Shown here piece by piece: positions 53,469-62,154 of a DNA stretch of 64,000 nt. This DNA comes from Aquimarina aquimarini (GTDB lineage: Bacteria; Bacteroidota; Bacteroidia; Flavobacteriales; Flavobacteriaceae): assembly GCF_900299535.1 (NCBI RefSeq), contig NZ_OMKE01000001.1, forward strand, positions 121,148-185,147, given 5' to 3'. Within the stretch, counting starts at the first letter, position 1; the number at the start of each line of letters is the position of its first letter. The position numbers and the translations under genes were made by a program. The notes under the pieces were generated by a model, which did not search any database, had not been told where the DNA came from, and saw nothing but the letters and a program-made list of their open reading frames with translations.

Positions 53469-54248
53469 ATGGAGCTTAATTTAAAAAGACCGATATGTTT
53501 TTTTGATCTTGAAACTACCGGTGTAAATATTTCTAAAGATCGTATTGTAGAAATTTCTATTCTAAAAATTTTTCCAAATAATACTCAGGAAAGCAAAACT
53601 TGGTTGGTAAACCCAGAAATGCCAATTCCTCCAGAAACTACAGCAGTACACGGTATTGATGATGCTAAGGTTGCAAATGAACCTCCTTTTAAAAAAATAG
53701 CAACCAAGATCAATGAGATGATAAAGGGGTGTGATTTAGGAGGATTTAATTCTAATCGATTTGATATTCCATTATTAGCAGAAGAATTATTGAGAGCAGG
53801 ATTAGACTTTGATATGAAGAGTGCAGTAGCAATAGATGTTCAAACTATCTATCATAAGATGGAAAAACGAACATTATCTGCTGCATATAAGTTTTATTGT
53901 GATAAAGACTTAACAGATGCACATTCTGCTGAGGCAGACACAATGGCTACTTATGAAGTACTAAAAGCGCAACTAGATCGATATCCAGAATTAGAAAATG
54001 ATGCCAAATTTTTAGCAGAGTTTAGTTCTAGAAAACAATTTGCAGATTTTGCAGGTTTTATTGCTTATGATGAGAACGGAAAAGAAATTTTTTCTTTCGG
54101 AAAACACAAAGGAAAGCTGGTAGAGAAAATAATGGAAGAAGAACCAGGCTATTTTGGATGGATACAAAATGCAGATTTTCCATTGTATACCAAAAAAGTA
54201 CTTACCGCTGTTAGACTACGTAAACTTAATAATAGTTTAAATTTGTAA
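53469..54248 (+). CDS. DEDDh 3'-5' exonuclease, DnaQ-like
   Basis: A 259-residue protein with exonuclease motifs FFDLETTGVNISKDRIVEIS (I), GGFNSNRFDIPLL (II) and DAHSAEADTMATYEVL (III, DEDDh His). The C-terminal 70 residues (FSFGKHKGKLVEKIMEEEPGYFGWI) form a small domain found on many Bacteroidetes DnaQ-like proteins and related to DUF3820. The role is in DNA proofreading or repair, but polymerase partnership is not shown. The FAH gene starts 26 bases later. Confidence 0.93.
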   Translation: MELNLKRPICFFDLETTGVNISKDRIVEISILKIFPNNTQESKTWLVNPEMPIPPETTAVHGIDDAKVANEPPFKKIATKINEMIKGCDLGGFNSNRFDIPLLAEELLRAGLDFDMKSAVAIDVQTIYHKMEKRTLSAAYKFYCDKDLTDAHSAEADTMATYEVLKAQLDRYPELENDAKFLAEFSSRKQFADFAGFIAYDENGKEIFSFGKHKGKLVEKIMEEEPGYFGWIQNADFPLYTKKVLTAVRLRKLNNSLNL

Positions 54249-54273
54249 TTATCGTATTTATCATTCTTATATC

Positions 54274-54885
54274 ATGAAGCTTATATGTATAGGTCGTAAT
54301 TATACAGACCATATAGAAGAACTGGAAAATGAAAAACCAAAAGATCCTGTTGTTTTTATAAAACCTGACACTTCTATCTTATTAAAAAAACAACCTTTTT
54401 TTATACCTGATTTTTCTGATGATGTGCATCATGAAATAGAGGTGTTGGTCAAAATAAATAGAGTAGGAAAACATATCGATAAGAAGTTTGCACATAAATA
54501 TTATAACGAAATTGGTTTAGGTATCGATTTTACAGCTAGAGATTTGCAATCAGAACTCAAAGAAAAAGGGTTGCCTTGGGAAAAAGCCAAAGCCTTTGAT
54601 GGTGCTGCTGTAATTGGAAAATGGGTGTCTAAAAAAGAATTTGAAGATGTGGATGCTATTGATTTTTATCTAGAAAAAAATGGAGATGTCGTTCAGAAAG
54701 GTAATACCCGATTTATGCTGTGGAAGATTGATGAATTGATAGAATATGTGTCAAAATATTTTACTTTGAAGATAGGAGATATTATATTTACAGGTACACC
54801 TGCAGGTGTTGGGGCTGTAAATCCCAATGATATTTTGACTGGATATATAAATAACCAACAATTTTTTTCAATAAAAGTTAAATAG
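54274..54885 (+). CDS. Fumarylacetoacetate hydrolase family protein
   Basis: A 203-residue single-domain FAH with metal-binding acidic residues in HHEIEVLVKI and GLGIDFTARDLQ, then KAFDGAAVIG, and IGDIIFTGTPAGVGAV at the C-terminus. The family cleaves C-C bonds of acylpyruvates or decarboxylates oxaloacetate; small bacterial versions often act as acylpyruvases. Its stop TAG abuts the start of the Hpt gene with no intervening base, so the two form an operon. Confidence 0.92.
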   Translation: MKLICIGRNYTDHIEELENEKPKDPVVFIKPDTSILLKKQPFFIPDFSDDVHHEIEVLVKINRVGKHIDKKFAHKYYNEIGLGIDFTARDLQSELKEKGLPWEKAKAFDGAAVIGKWVSKKEFEDVDAIDFYLEKNGDVVQKGNTRFMLWKIDELIEYVSKYFTLKIGDIIFTGTPAGVGAVNPNDILTGYINNQQFFSIKVK

Positions 54886-55224
54886 ATGAACAAAAGATAT
54901 AGTTTAAAAAATGTAAATGAGTTATCAGGAGGCGATGATGAGTTTATAGCTGTTTTGGTACAGACTTTTCTAGAAGAAATCCCTCCCGATTTGGATAGTA
55001 TGGTGCAGGCTGTACATTCAGATAATCCACAAATGGCCTATCAATATGCTCACAAAATGAAACCCAACCTTCAACTGTTTGATATTGATCTCTTAAAAGA
55101 AATAAAACAAATAGAAGCTTGGTCAAAAACCAAAAAAGATAAAGAACAGATATTTCCTGTATTAGATCATATTGTAGCAATAGTAAAAGGAGCGTTAGAT
55201 GATCTGAAAGTTGATTTTAGCTAA
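54886..55224 (+). CDS. Hpt-domain phosphotransfer protein
   Basis: A 112-residue all-helical protein with the histidine phosphotransfer signature [14 protein letters not shown]; the His lies in AHKMKPN. Such proteins pass phosphate from hybrid kinases to response regulators. No kinase is adjacent. It starts at the base after the FAH stop and ends 2 bases before cinA, so the three genes are co-transcribed. Confidence 0.85.
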   Translation: MNKRYSLKNVNELSGGDDEFIAVLVQTFLEEIPPDLDSMVQAVHSDNPQMAYQYAHKMKPNLQLFDIDLLKEIKQIEAWSKTKKDKEQIFPVLDHIVAIVKGALDDLKVDFS

Positions 55225-55226
55225 CT

Positions 55227-56471
55227 ATGTATGCAGAAATAATTACTATAGGAGATGAAATCCTTATCGGGCAAATTGTTGATTCTAACTCAGCTTTTAT
55301 GGGCAAAGAGCTTAGTAAAATTGGAGTCGATGTTTGTAGAATTACATCTATAAAAGATGAGAAAGAAGATATACTCAATGCTCTGCAAGAAGCTAGTAGT
55401 AGGGCAGATGTTATCTTGATTACAGGTGGGTTAGGGCCTACCAAAGATGATATTACAAAGCATACACTTTGCGAATATTTTAATGATACCTTGGTGTTAA
55501 ACAAAGAAGTGTTAACACATGTAGAAGAATTATTTGCAAAGTATATTTCAATTCCAATTTCAGAAGTAAACAAGCAACAAGCTTTGGTGCCTAGTACAGC
55601 TACGGTTCTAATGAATCAATATGGTACTGCTCCTGGAATGTGGTTAGAAAAAGACAACAAAGTTTTTATATCTATGCCAGGAGTTCCTTATGAAATGAAG
55701 GGGCTGATGAAAGATGAGGTTTTACCAAGAATACAAAAGAGGTTTAAAAGACCATATATCATTCATAAAACCATACTCACACATGGTATGGGAGAAAGTT
55801 TATTAGCAGAAAAGATAGAGGATTGGGAAAATGATTTGCCTCAATTTATAAAGTTGGCATACCTTCCTAGCTTAGGTAGAGTGCGTCTGAGGTTATCTGC
55901 AAAAGGAACTGATGAGAAACTTCTTGTAGATACAATTAATAGTAATGTGATAGCACTTGATGCTATTATTGGAGATGTTATTGTTGGTTATGAAGAAGAT
56001 CAAACTATAGAAAAAGGGATCGGTAAATTGTTGGTGAAGCAAAATAAAACCCTTTCTGTAGCAGAAAGTTGCACAGGGGGCATGATAGCACATTCATTTA
56101 CAATTAATGCTGGAGCATCAGCTTATTTTAATGGAGGAGTGGTTACCTATGCTACTCAATCCAAAGTTGATATTTTGGGGGTAGATGCTGATCTTATAAA
56201 AACATATACAGTAACCAGCACAGAAGTAGCAGAAGCTATGGCTTTAAAAGTGAAAGAGAAGATGAAAACAGACTATGCAATAGCTACTACAGGTAATGCA
56301 GGACCAACAAGAGGAGATGGAGATGTAGAGGTAGGTACTGTTTTTATCGCAATAGCCACTCCAGAGGGAGTTTTTTCTGAGAAACATGTGTTTAGCAATC
56401 TTAGAGAACGAACTATTGGAAAAACTGTCAATAAATCACTTGAGCTGTTGTATAATGAATTACTTAAGTGA
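55227..56471 (+). CDS. cinA: CinA-family protein (nicotinamide-nucleotide amidohydrolase)
   Basis: A 414-residue protein with an N-terminal MoCF-like domain ([34 protein letters not shown]) and a C-terminal CinA domain ([21 protein letters not shown], then [13 protein letters not shown]). The C-terminal domain deamidates NMN for pyridine nucleotide recycling; the N-terminal domain of related enzymes hydrolyses ADP-ribose. Length is typical. It lies 2 bases after the Hpt gene and converges with the next gene. Confidence 0.96.
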   Translation: MYAEIITIGDEILIGQIVDSNSAFMGKELSKIGVDVCRITSIKDEKEDILNALQEASSRADVILITGGLGPTKDDITKHTLCEYFNDTLVLNKEVLTHVEELFAKYISIPISEVNKQQALVPSTATVLMNQYGTAPGMWLEKDNKVFISMPGVPYEMKGLMKDEVLPRIQKRFKRPYIIHKTILTHGMGESLLAEKIEDWENDLPQFIKLAYLPSLGRVRLRLSAKGTDEKLLVDTINSNVIALDAIIGDVIVGYEEDQTIEKGIGKLLVKQNKTLSVAESCTGGMIAHSFTINAGASAYFNGGVVTYATQSKVDILGVDADLIKTYTVTSTEVAEAMALKVKEKMKTDYAIATTGNAGPTRGDGDVEVGTVFIAIATPEGVFSEKHVFSNLRERTIGKTVNKSLELLYNELLK

Positions 56472-56488
56472 TTTGTTTAAGAGCAACG

Positions 56489-56890
56489 TTAATCATGAAA
56501 AATTAATTGTTCTACCCATATAACAGCATCTTCTAAGCTGTTGAAGATTTGAGTAGGAGTGTTTAAAAAAGATTGCTCCAGTTCTGCAATTTTGTTACCA
56601 ATTGCATTATGTGTAATCACAGCATATCCTTTTAAATTAGGAAACAATTCTGTAGATTTAAAATGAGCGGTAGGCTCAAAAGAATACGAATGAATTCTAT
56701 TTGATATATAAACAAAAGGAATATTGTTCCCATAGTGTTCTTTGCCAAGCAAGAGTAATTGACCTGCTTTTTCATAGTTGAGAAGTATGCCTTCTTTTAT
56801 TTCGGTAACAACATAATTCTCATAAAAGGATACTGTGCCAATATCAAGATCATACTTTTTTATAAGGTTTTTATTGATTTTCCATTGCAT
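56489..56890 (-). CDS. Conserved hypothetical protein, SpoIIAA-like fold suspected
   Basis: A 133-residue soluble protein. The order of alternating strands and helices (GTVSFYENYVVTEIKEGI, NIPFVYISNRIHSYSF, GYAVITHNAIGNKIAEL, EDAVIWVEQLI) resembles the STAS/SpoIIAA-like fold of flavobacterial proteins, but I cannot name a family. A -7 element at 56919-56926 gives it a promoter. It is convergent with cinA, 17 bases apart. Confidence 0.75.
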   Translation of the reverse strand: MQWKINKNLIKKYDLDIGTVSFYENYVVTEIKEGILLNYEKAGQLLLLGKEHYGNNIPFVYISNRIHSYSFEPTAHFKSTELFPNLKGYAVITHNAIGNKIAELEQSFLNTPTQIFNSLEDAVIWVEQLIFHD

Positions 56891-56918
56891 AATTTATAAA
56901 AGATACTATGTTTGATGC

Positions 56919-56926
56919 CAAATTTA
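56919..56926 (-). promoter_or_regulatory. -7 element of the 56489 gene
   Basis: On the minus strand TAAATTTG, an exact TAnnTTTG match, 29 bases before the start codon. Confidence 0.5.
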
Positions 56927-56946
56927 ATCTAATTTGATGATCAAAA

Positions 56947-56976
56947 AAAGCGGATCATAAATTTATGACCCGCTTT
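56947..56976. repeat. 30-base near-perfect palindrome, orphan hairpin
   Basis: AAAGCGGATCATAAA and TTTATGACCCGCTTT are inverse complements with one mismatch and no spacer. It looks like a terminator stem with A/T-runs on both sides, but no gene ends here on either strand. Confidence 0.75.
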
Positions 56977-57212
56977 ATTTGCTACTTAATTACCCCATAT
57001 TAAGTAGTTAGTTACAATTATGAAACCAACTGATGTAAAGGTAGTTGTATGCAGATGTTTATGAAATACGTAAAAACACCTGTTTTTTGTTTTTTTGAAC
57101 GAACAGAAAAAAAATAAAAAAGAAGAAAAAATAACTAAAGTATTATTGGTGGTTCGGTAAATAATTCGTTAATTTGCACCCTGTTTTGAAATAATACCAA
57201 AATTAAGAAGAG

Positions 57213-57452
57213 ATGTCAAGAGTTTGCGAGCTTACAGGTAAAAAAGCAATGGTAGGGAACAATGTTTCTCATGCGATGAATAAAACAAAACGTAAATTCA
57301 ATGCGAATTTAATAAAAAAGCGTTTTTATATCCCAGAAGAAGATCGTTGGGTAACACTTAAGGTGTCTACTGCTGCGTTAAAAAATATAAACAAGAACGG
57401 AATCTCTGCTGTTTTAAAAGAAGCAAGAGCAAAAGGTTTCTTAAATAAATAA
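57213..57452 (+). CDS. rpmB: 50S ribosomal protein bL28
   Basis: A 79-residue bL28: [20 protein letters not shown], then [10 protein letters not shown]. It is the first gene of a ribosomal operon with rpmG and a DUF4295 gene, as in other Bacteroidetes. The rest of the sequence ([20 protein letters not shown]) is typical. It binds 23S rRNA. Confidence 0.98.
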   Translation: MSRVCELTGKKAMVGNNVSHAMNKTKRKFNANLIKKRFYIPEEDRWVTLKVSTAALKNINKNGISAVLKEARAKGFLNK

Positions 57453-57478
57453 TCTCCTTATTCTAAAAGATATTTATA

Positions 57479-57661
57479 ATGGCAAAGAAAGGTAATAGAG
57501 TACAGGTAATTTTAGAATGTACAGAGCATAAAGCAACTGGTAAACCAGGTACATCAAGATATATCACAACCAAGAATAAAAAGAACACTCCTGATAGAGT
57601 AGAATTAAAGAAATTTAATCCTATTCTTAAGAAAATGACTGTTCATAAAGAAATAAAATAA
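57479..57661 (+). CDS. rpmG: 50S ribosomal protein bL33
   Basis: A 60-residue bL33 with [20 protein letters not shown] and [20 protein letters not shown]. Only one Cys is present, so this is the zinc-independent (C-minus) form. It is 26 bases after rpmB and 6 bases before the DUF4295 gene. Confidence 0.97.
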   Translation: MAKKGNRVQVILECTEHKATGKPGTSRYITTKNKKNTPDRVELKKFNPILKKMTVHKEIK

Positions 57662-57667
57662 TAAGCA

Positions 57668-57820
57668 ATGGCAAAGAAATCAGTAGCATCGTTACAGACA
57701 GGGTCAAAGAGATTAACTAAAGCCATCAAAATGGTAAAATCTCCAAAGACAGGAGCGTATACTTTTGTAGAATCGATTATGGCGCCAGAGGCGGTTAACG
57801 ATTTTTTAAAGAAAAAGTAA
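57668..57820 (+). CDS. DUF4295 family small ribosome-associated protein
   Basis: A 50-residue basic protein (MAKKSVASLQTGSKRLTKAI, ending in VNDFLKKK) 6 bases after rpmG. DUF4295 proteins are confined to Bacteroidetes and always lie in the L28-L33 operon; I recall that Flavobacterium ribosome structures include a lineage-specific large-subunit protein (bL38), which may be this family, but I am not certain. Too short to be seen in an ordinary gene-length cutoff. Confidence 0.88.
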   Translation: MAKKSVASLQTGSKRLTKAIKMVKSPKTGAYTFVESIMAPEAVNDFLKKK

Positions 57821-57842
57821 TTTCGTACAAGATATTTTAAAA

Positions 57843-57882
57843 AGAAGCCGTTTCAATTGTATTGAAATGGCTCTTTCTTTTT
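57843..57882 (+). terminator. Terminator of the ribosomal operon
   Basis: GCCGTTTCAAT and ATTGAAATGGC form an 11-bp stem with one G-T pair and a 3-base loop, followed by a T-rich tail, 26 bases past the DUF4295 stop. Confidence 0.85.
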
Positions 57883-57943
57883 ATATTTAAGGAATCTAAC
57901 TAACTGTTATAGTTTTTAATTTTTAGCATATCGAATAGTACAA

Positions 57944-58897
57944 ATGGGGCTTTTTAAAAAAATATTTTCTTCAGAGAAAAAAGAGACACTTGATAAAGGA
58001 TTAGAAAAATCCAAAACTAACTTTTTTTCCAAATTAAGTAAAGCAGTAGCAGGTAAATCCAAAGTTGATGATGATGTGTTGGATGATCTGGAAGAGATTT
58101 TGGTGACAAGTGATGTAGGTGTCAAAACGACCATTAAGATTATTGAGCGTATAGAAAATCGAGTGGCAAATGATAAGTATCTGGGAACAGATGAGCTAAA
58201 TCAAATTCTACGAGAAGAAATTGCAGGGTTGTTATCTGAAACCAATGTAGGAGAAGCTACAGATTTTGAAATCCCTAAGACTAAGAAACCGTATGTGTTA
58301 ATGGTTGTTGGGGTAAATGGAGTAGGAAAGACTACAACTATTGGTAAATTAGCGTACCAATTAAAAAAGAAAGGATTGAAAGTTGTATTAGGAGCCGCAG
58401 ATACATTTAGAGCCGCAGCAATTGATCAATTACAAGTCTGGGCAGATCGTGTAGATGTTCCTATTGTAAAACAAGAGATGGGAAGTGATCCAGCCTCTGT
58501 AGCATTTGATACATTACAATCTGGAGTTAATCAAGACGCAGATGTAATCATTATAGATACAGCTGGTAGATTACATAATAAGGTTAATTTGATGAATGAG
58601 TTGACAAAAGTAAAACGAGTAATGCAAAAAGTAGTAGGAGATGCTCCTCATGATGTGTTATTAGTTCTAGATGGATCAACAGGGCAAAATGCTTTTGAGC
58701 AAGCTAAGCAATTTACAGCCGCAACAGAAGTTACCTCATTGGCAGTAACCAAATTAGATGGAACTGCAAAAGGAGGCGTGGTAATAGGAATAAGTGATCA
58801 GTTTCAAATACCAGTTAAATACATAGGTATAGGAGAAGGTATAGAAGATTTACAGGTGTTTAATAAATATGAATTTGTAGATTCATTCTTTAAATAA
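57944..58897 (+). CDS. ftsY: Signal recognition particle receptor FtsY
   Basis: A 317-residue SRP GTPase with an N domain, then GTPase motifs GVNGVGKTTTIGKL (G1), DTFRAAAIDQLQ, DTAGRLHNKVNL (G3) and TKLDGTAKGG (G4). It receives ribosome-SRP complexes at the membrane. The acidic A domain of E. coli is absent, replaced by a basic N-terminus (FKKIFSSEKKETLDK), as is usual in this phylum. Terminators at both ends. Confidence 0.98.
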   Translation: MGLFKKIFSSEKKETLDKGLEKSKTNFFSKLSKAVAGKSKVDDDVLDDLEEILVTSDVGVKTTIKIIERIENRVANDKYLGTDELNQILREEIAGLLSETNVGEATDFEIPKTKKPYVLMVVGVNGVGKTTTIGKLAYQLKKKGLKVVLGAADTFRAAAIDQLQVWADRVDVPIVKQEMGSDPASVAFDTLQSGVNQDADVIIIDTAGRLHNKVNLMNELTKVKRVMQKVVGDAPHDVLLVLDGSTGQNAFEQAKQFTAATEVTSLAVTKLDGTAKGGVVIGISDQFQIPVKYIGIGEGIEDLQVFNKYEFVDSFFK

Positions 58898-58916
58898 AGA
58901 CTGTTACAGAATAGTT

Positions 58917-58953
58917 AAAAAAGGCGTTGAGAATATTTCTCAACGCCTTTTTT
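58917..58953 (+). terminator. Terminator of ftsY
   Basis: AAAAAAGGCGTTGAG and CTCAACGCCTTTTTT form a strong stem with T-run, 19 bases after the stop. Confidence 0.9.
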
Positions 58954-59166
58954 TATATTTTAAACCCACTTTTATGTAATAGAACTTTGCCGTTTAGGTT
59001 TGAGAGTCCAATAAACACAGCAAAGAGATTGTATTAGCAACTACATGAAGAATGATTTTCTATTACATAAAGGCAAGTAAATTTTTGCTTAGAAAAAGAG
59101 AATACGAGTTCTTGTATGAAATGATATAAGGGCATTTTTTTAATATAATTTTTTTATACGGTCACA

Positions 59167-60840
59167 ATGAAAAAGGTACTATATGTTTTAGCGTTAATTT
59201 GTTTGTTTTTTTCTTGTAAAAAACAAGAAAAAAAGACAACCCACCCACAAAAAGAACCTAGAATCGTATGGCAAGCTTATGATGAAACACAAGACTTAAA
59301 AGCTACAGAGAAACTTGAGGAGACGAGAATGCATCTAAAATTGATCAATTCTAAAGTGTCTGATAAGAATGATGTATGGAGAGTTTTGGAGTCTGAGTTA
59401 GATTATTTTTCCAAAGATAAATATGATTCACTGAAACCGTTTATTATAGAAAAAGATATTCCTACGATACAAAATCATATCAAAAATGGAAACCTTACAT
59501 ATGAAGAGTTGGTATGCTTTTATATTTATCGTATCAGAAAATACGAAAGCGATAATTCATTATCATTAAACTCTGTAATATCCTTGAACCCCAATGTTGT
59601 AAAACAAGCAAGAGCATTAGATAAGATTGATAAAAATAAAATCGATAGTAATTCTGTTTTTGGTATGCCTATATTGTTAAAAGATAATATAGGTACAAAG
59701 GATATGATGACCACAGCTGGAGCAGTTGTGTTGAAGGATAATAAAGCAAAGAATGCTTTTATCACAGATAAACTTATAGAAAACAACGCCCTTATCTTAG
59801 GTAAAGCCAACCTAAGTGAGTGGGCTTACTTTTTATGCTCAGGATGTCCAGTTGGGTATAGTGCAATAGGAGGGCAGACAATGAATCCATATGGGAGAAT
59901 GATTTATGAAAGCGGTGGGTCAAGCTCAGGAAGTGGAGTTACCGTTGCGGCAAATTTTTGTGTTGCCGCTATTGGTACAGAAACTAGTGGATCTATATTA
60001 TCTCCTGCTAGCCAAAACTCTGTAGTTGGTTTAAAACCAACTATTGGAGTGCTAAGTAGAACTGGCATTGTACCTATATCTAGTACATTAGATACTCCGG
60101 GGCCAATGACAAAACATGTTATAGATAATGCAATTGTACTAAATGCTATACTAGGAAAAGATACTAGTGACCCCGCTTCATTGGCTGTAAATATTGATTT
60201 TGTAAAGGCAGTTAAAGAGCATTCACTAAAAGAAAAGCGATTTGGAGTAGTCAAAGAATTATTAAAAGATTCTCTTTATAAAAAAGCGATAGAAAATATA
60301 AAAAAGGCAGGAGGGACTATTGTAGAAATAGAACCAGAATTAGTTGATTTACCAGGTTTTTTAAATATTTTAAATATTGATATGAAAAATGACTTGCCAA
60401 AATACATAAACACACACGCAAGTGATAATATTACAATTGAGAATATAAAAGACATAACCATATTTAATCAGAAAGATTCTTTGATACAAATACCATATGG
60501 GCAGCAAATGTTTACAGGTATTCTAGAAGATACTACCACAGATAAAGAATTAGCTAGTATAAAAGAAAACTTAAAGATAGTCGCAAGAAATTATTTTGAT
60601 ACTTCTATTGATGCATATAAATTAGATGCAGTACTATCTATAAATAATTATGATGCAGGATATGCAGCTGTGGCTAAATACCCTGCTCTTACTGTACCAA
60701 TGGGATATAGTGCAAAAGGAGAGCCAAAAGGACTTACATTTATAGCAAAGCCTTTTTCTGAAGCTTTATTGTTGCAATTGGCATATAGCTATGAGCAAGC
60801 TACAAACGAAAGAAAAGCACCTGCTAATTATGCTAATTAA
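59167..60840 (+). CDS. Amidase-signature lipoprotein
   Basis: A 557-residue protein with a lipobox (LFFSC, Cys 17) and an amidase-signature domain: catalytic Lys in GMPILLKDNIG, the cis-Ser in ESGGSSSGSGV and the nucleophilic Ser in GTETSGSILSPAS. These enzymes hydrolyse amides or esters; the substrate is unknown but lies outside the inner membrane because of the lipid anchor. The 3' end overlaps that of the serine hydrolase gene by 8 bases. Confidence 0.93.
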   Translation: MKKVLYVLALICLFFSCKKQEKKTTHPQKEPRIVWQAYDETQDLKATEKLEETRMHLKLINSKVSDKNDVWRVLESELDYFSKDKYDSLKPFIIEKDIPTIQNHIKNGNLTYEELVCFYIYRIRKYESDNSLSLNSVISLNPNVVKQARALDKIDKNKIDSNSVFGMPILLKDNIGTKDMMTTAGAVVLKDNKAKNAFITDKLIENNALILGKANLSEWAYFLCSGCPVGYSAIGGQTMNPYGRMIYESGGSSSGSGVTVAANFCVAAIGTETSGSILSPASQNSVVGLKPTIGVLSRTGIVPISSTLDTPGPMTKHVIDNAIVLNAILGKDTSDPASLAVNIDFVKAVKEHSLKEKRFGVVKELLKDSLYKKAIENIKKAGGTIVEIEPELVDLPGFLNILNIDMKNDLPKYINTHASDNITIENIKDITIFNQKDSLIQIPYGQQMFTGILEDTTTDKELASIKENLKIVARNYFDTSIDAYKLDAVLSINNYDAGYAAVAKYPALTVPMGYSAKGEPKGLTFIAKPFSEALLLQLAYSYEQATNERKAPANYAN

Positions 60841-61945
60841 TTAACAGGTTAATTTTTTTCCATAATTCATTATCAAAACCAGAGGGGCCTAATAATGTTT
60901 CTCCTGTATCATTTCCCATTCTGATGATAACCAGATTTTGACTGGGAACTACATATAGTTTCTGGTCATTTTTACCAAGTCCAGCAATCAAGTCATTGGG
61001 AGCATCAGGAATCAATTTTCCTGTATATTGAGTTTCTGAAGCAGGAGCCCTAAAGCTATTTTTTCCGTTTAACCACCATAAGTATCCATATGCTTGATTT
61101 AGATTTTGAGAGGTAGTGGTCATTTGGGTGAAAAACTCAGGGGCATTTAAAATTTCTGTTGTGTCCCAAAGTCCTTTGTTTAAGCTTAATAAGCCAAAAC
61201 GAGCCATGCTTCTGGCAGTACTATAAAATATTTTGGCATAACCAAGAGTGACCCATGCTCCATTCATTCCTATTTTATTTTTGACTTTATTAGTAAAATA
61301 TGTATTGTATTCTTGATTTGTAGCTCCCGTGATAATGTTATCTAATAATGTATATGTAGCATTATGATAGTACCAAAAATCGCTAGGGGCATTTAGATAA
61401 GTTAGGCAGTTTGAGCTGGTACAGTTTTGATTAGAGACAGTATAATCCAAACCAGTAGTCATAGTAAGGTGATGTTTGACTGTAATGGCATTTTCTTGAT
61501 CTGTAGTCATATTAGTCCATCCAGCGCCCAGATAAGTAGCAGAGGCTTCATCAATGTTTAATAAGTTTTCTTGTTGTGCTATTCCGATAGTGAACGCGGT
61601 TAAGGTTTTTCCTGCAGAGAACCAAGGGTTGTTATCAGAAGCGGTTGCCCCATTAAAATATTTTTCAATTACGATCTTTCCGTTTTTAAGAATGATAAAA
61701 GCTTTTGTACCTCTTTCCTCAAGAAAAGTGTATAAAGGTTGCTCGTTATCAGTATTCCATCCTAATTCTTGTAATGAAGAGGTTTCCCAGGTATCAGAAT
61801 CAATAGGAGGAAAATATAATGTATTTACCTCTGGAGTGGTGTCTATTTCTTGTTGATCCATAAGTTCTTCTGTAGAATCATTATCAGAGCAAGAAGATAT
61901 AAGGCATAATAGACATGCTAGAAGTAGTATGTTGTTTTTTTTCAT
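60833..61945 (-). CDS. Class C beta-lactamase-related serine hydrolase lipoprotein
   Basis: A 370-residue protein with a lipobox (LISSC, Cys 19). The serine-hydrolase motif WFSAGKTLTAF supplies Ser 110 and Lys 113 (SxxK), and the second motif is YHNATYTLLD (Y-x-N). The C-terminal LWWLNGKNSF and GLGKNDQKLYVVPSQNLVI complete the beta-lactamase fold. Members include esterases and peptidases acting on D-amino acids; a beta-lactamase activity is not implied. Convergent with the amidase gene. Confidence 0.92.
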   Translation of the reverse strand: MKKNNILLLACLLCLISSCSDNDSTEELMDQQEIDTTPEVNTLYFPPIDSDTWETSSLQELGWNTDNEQPLYTFLEERGTKAFIILKNGKIVIEKYFNGATASDNNPWFSAGKTLTAFTIGIAQQENLLNIDEASATYLGAGWTNMTTDQENAITVKHHLTMTTGLDYTVSNQNCTSSNCLTYLNAPSDFWYYHNATYTLLDNIITGATNQEYNTYFTNKVKNKIGMNGAWVTLGYAKIFYSTARSMARFGLLSLNKGLWDTTEILNAPEFFTQMTTTSQNLNQAYGYLWWLNGKNSFRAPASETQYTGKLIPDAPNDLIAGLGKNDQKLYVVPSQNLVIIRMGNDTGETLLGPSGFDNELWKKINLLIN

Positions 61946-62126
61946 AAAGGTAGATTTATAGGGTTAGACTTGTTAATATACAAAAGGTTTAAAAATATAC
62001 TTATACCAGTTATACTTTGATTTTCTTTTACAATAAATTCAAAGTGTAAATGGTATTACTATTGTATTGAAAAAGGACAAGCTATAGAGATATCGAATTT
62101 ATACCATAAACTTGAGTTAATCCTTG

Positions 62127-62134
62127 TATCTTTG
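62127..62134 (+). promoter_or_regulatory. -7 element of rimO
   Basis: TATCTTTG is an exact TAnnTTTG match, 21 bases before the ATG at 62155. Confidence 0.6.
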
Positions 62135-62154
62135 CACACCTTTACCCAAAAGAT

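Larger units (their letters stand above)
56891..57212. other. Intergenic region with two palindromes upstream of rpmB (322 bases)
   Basis: Holds a -7 element for the leftward gene (56919-56926), a 30-base palindrome at 56947-56976 and a 9-bp dyad at 56981-57007. Directly before rpmB a TTAATTTG (57168-57175) resembles a -7 element with one mismatch. No open frame. Confidence 0.6.
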
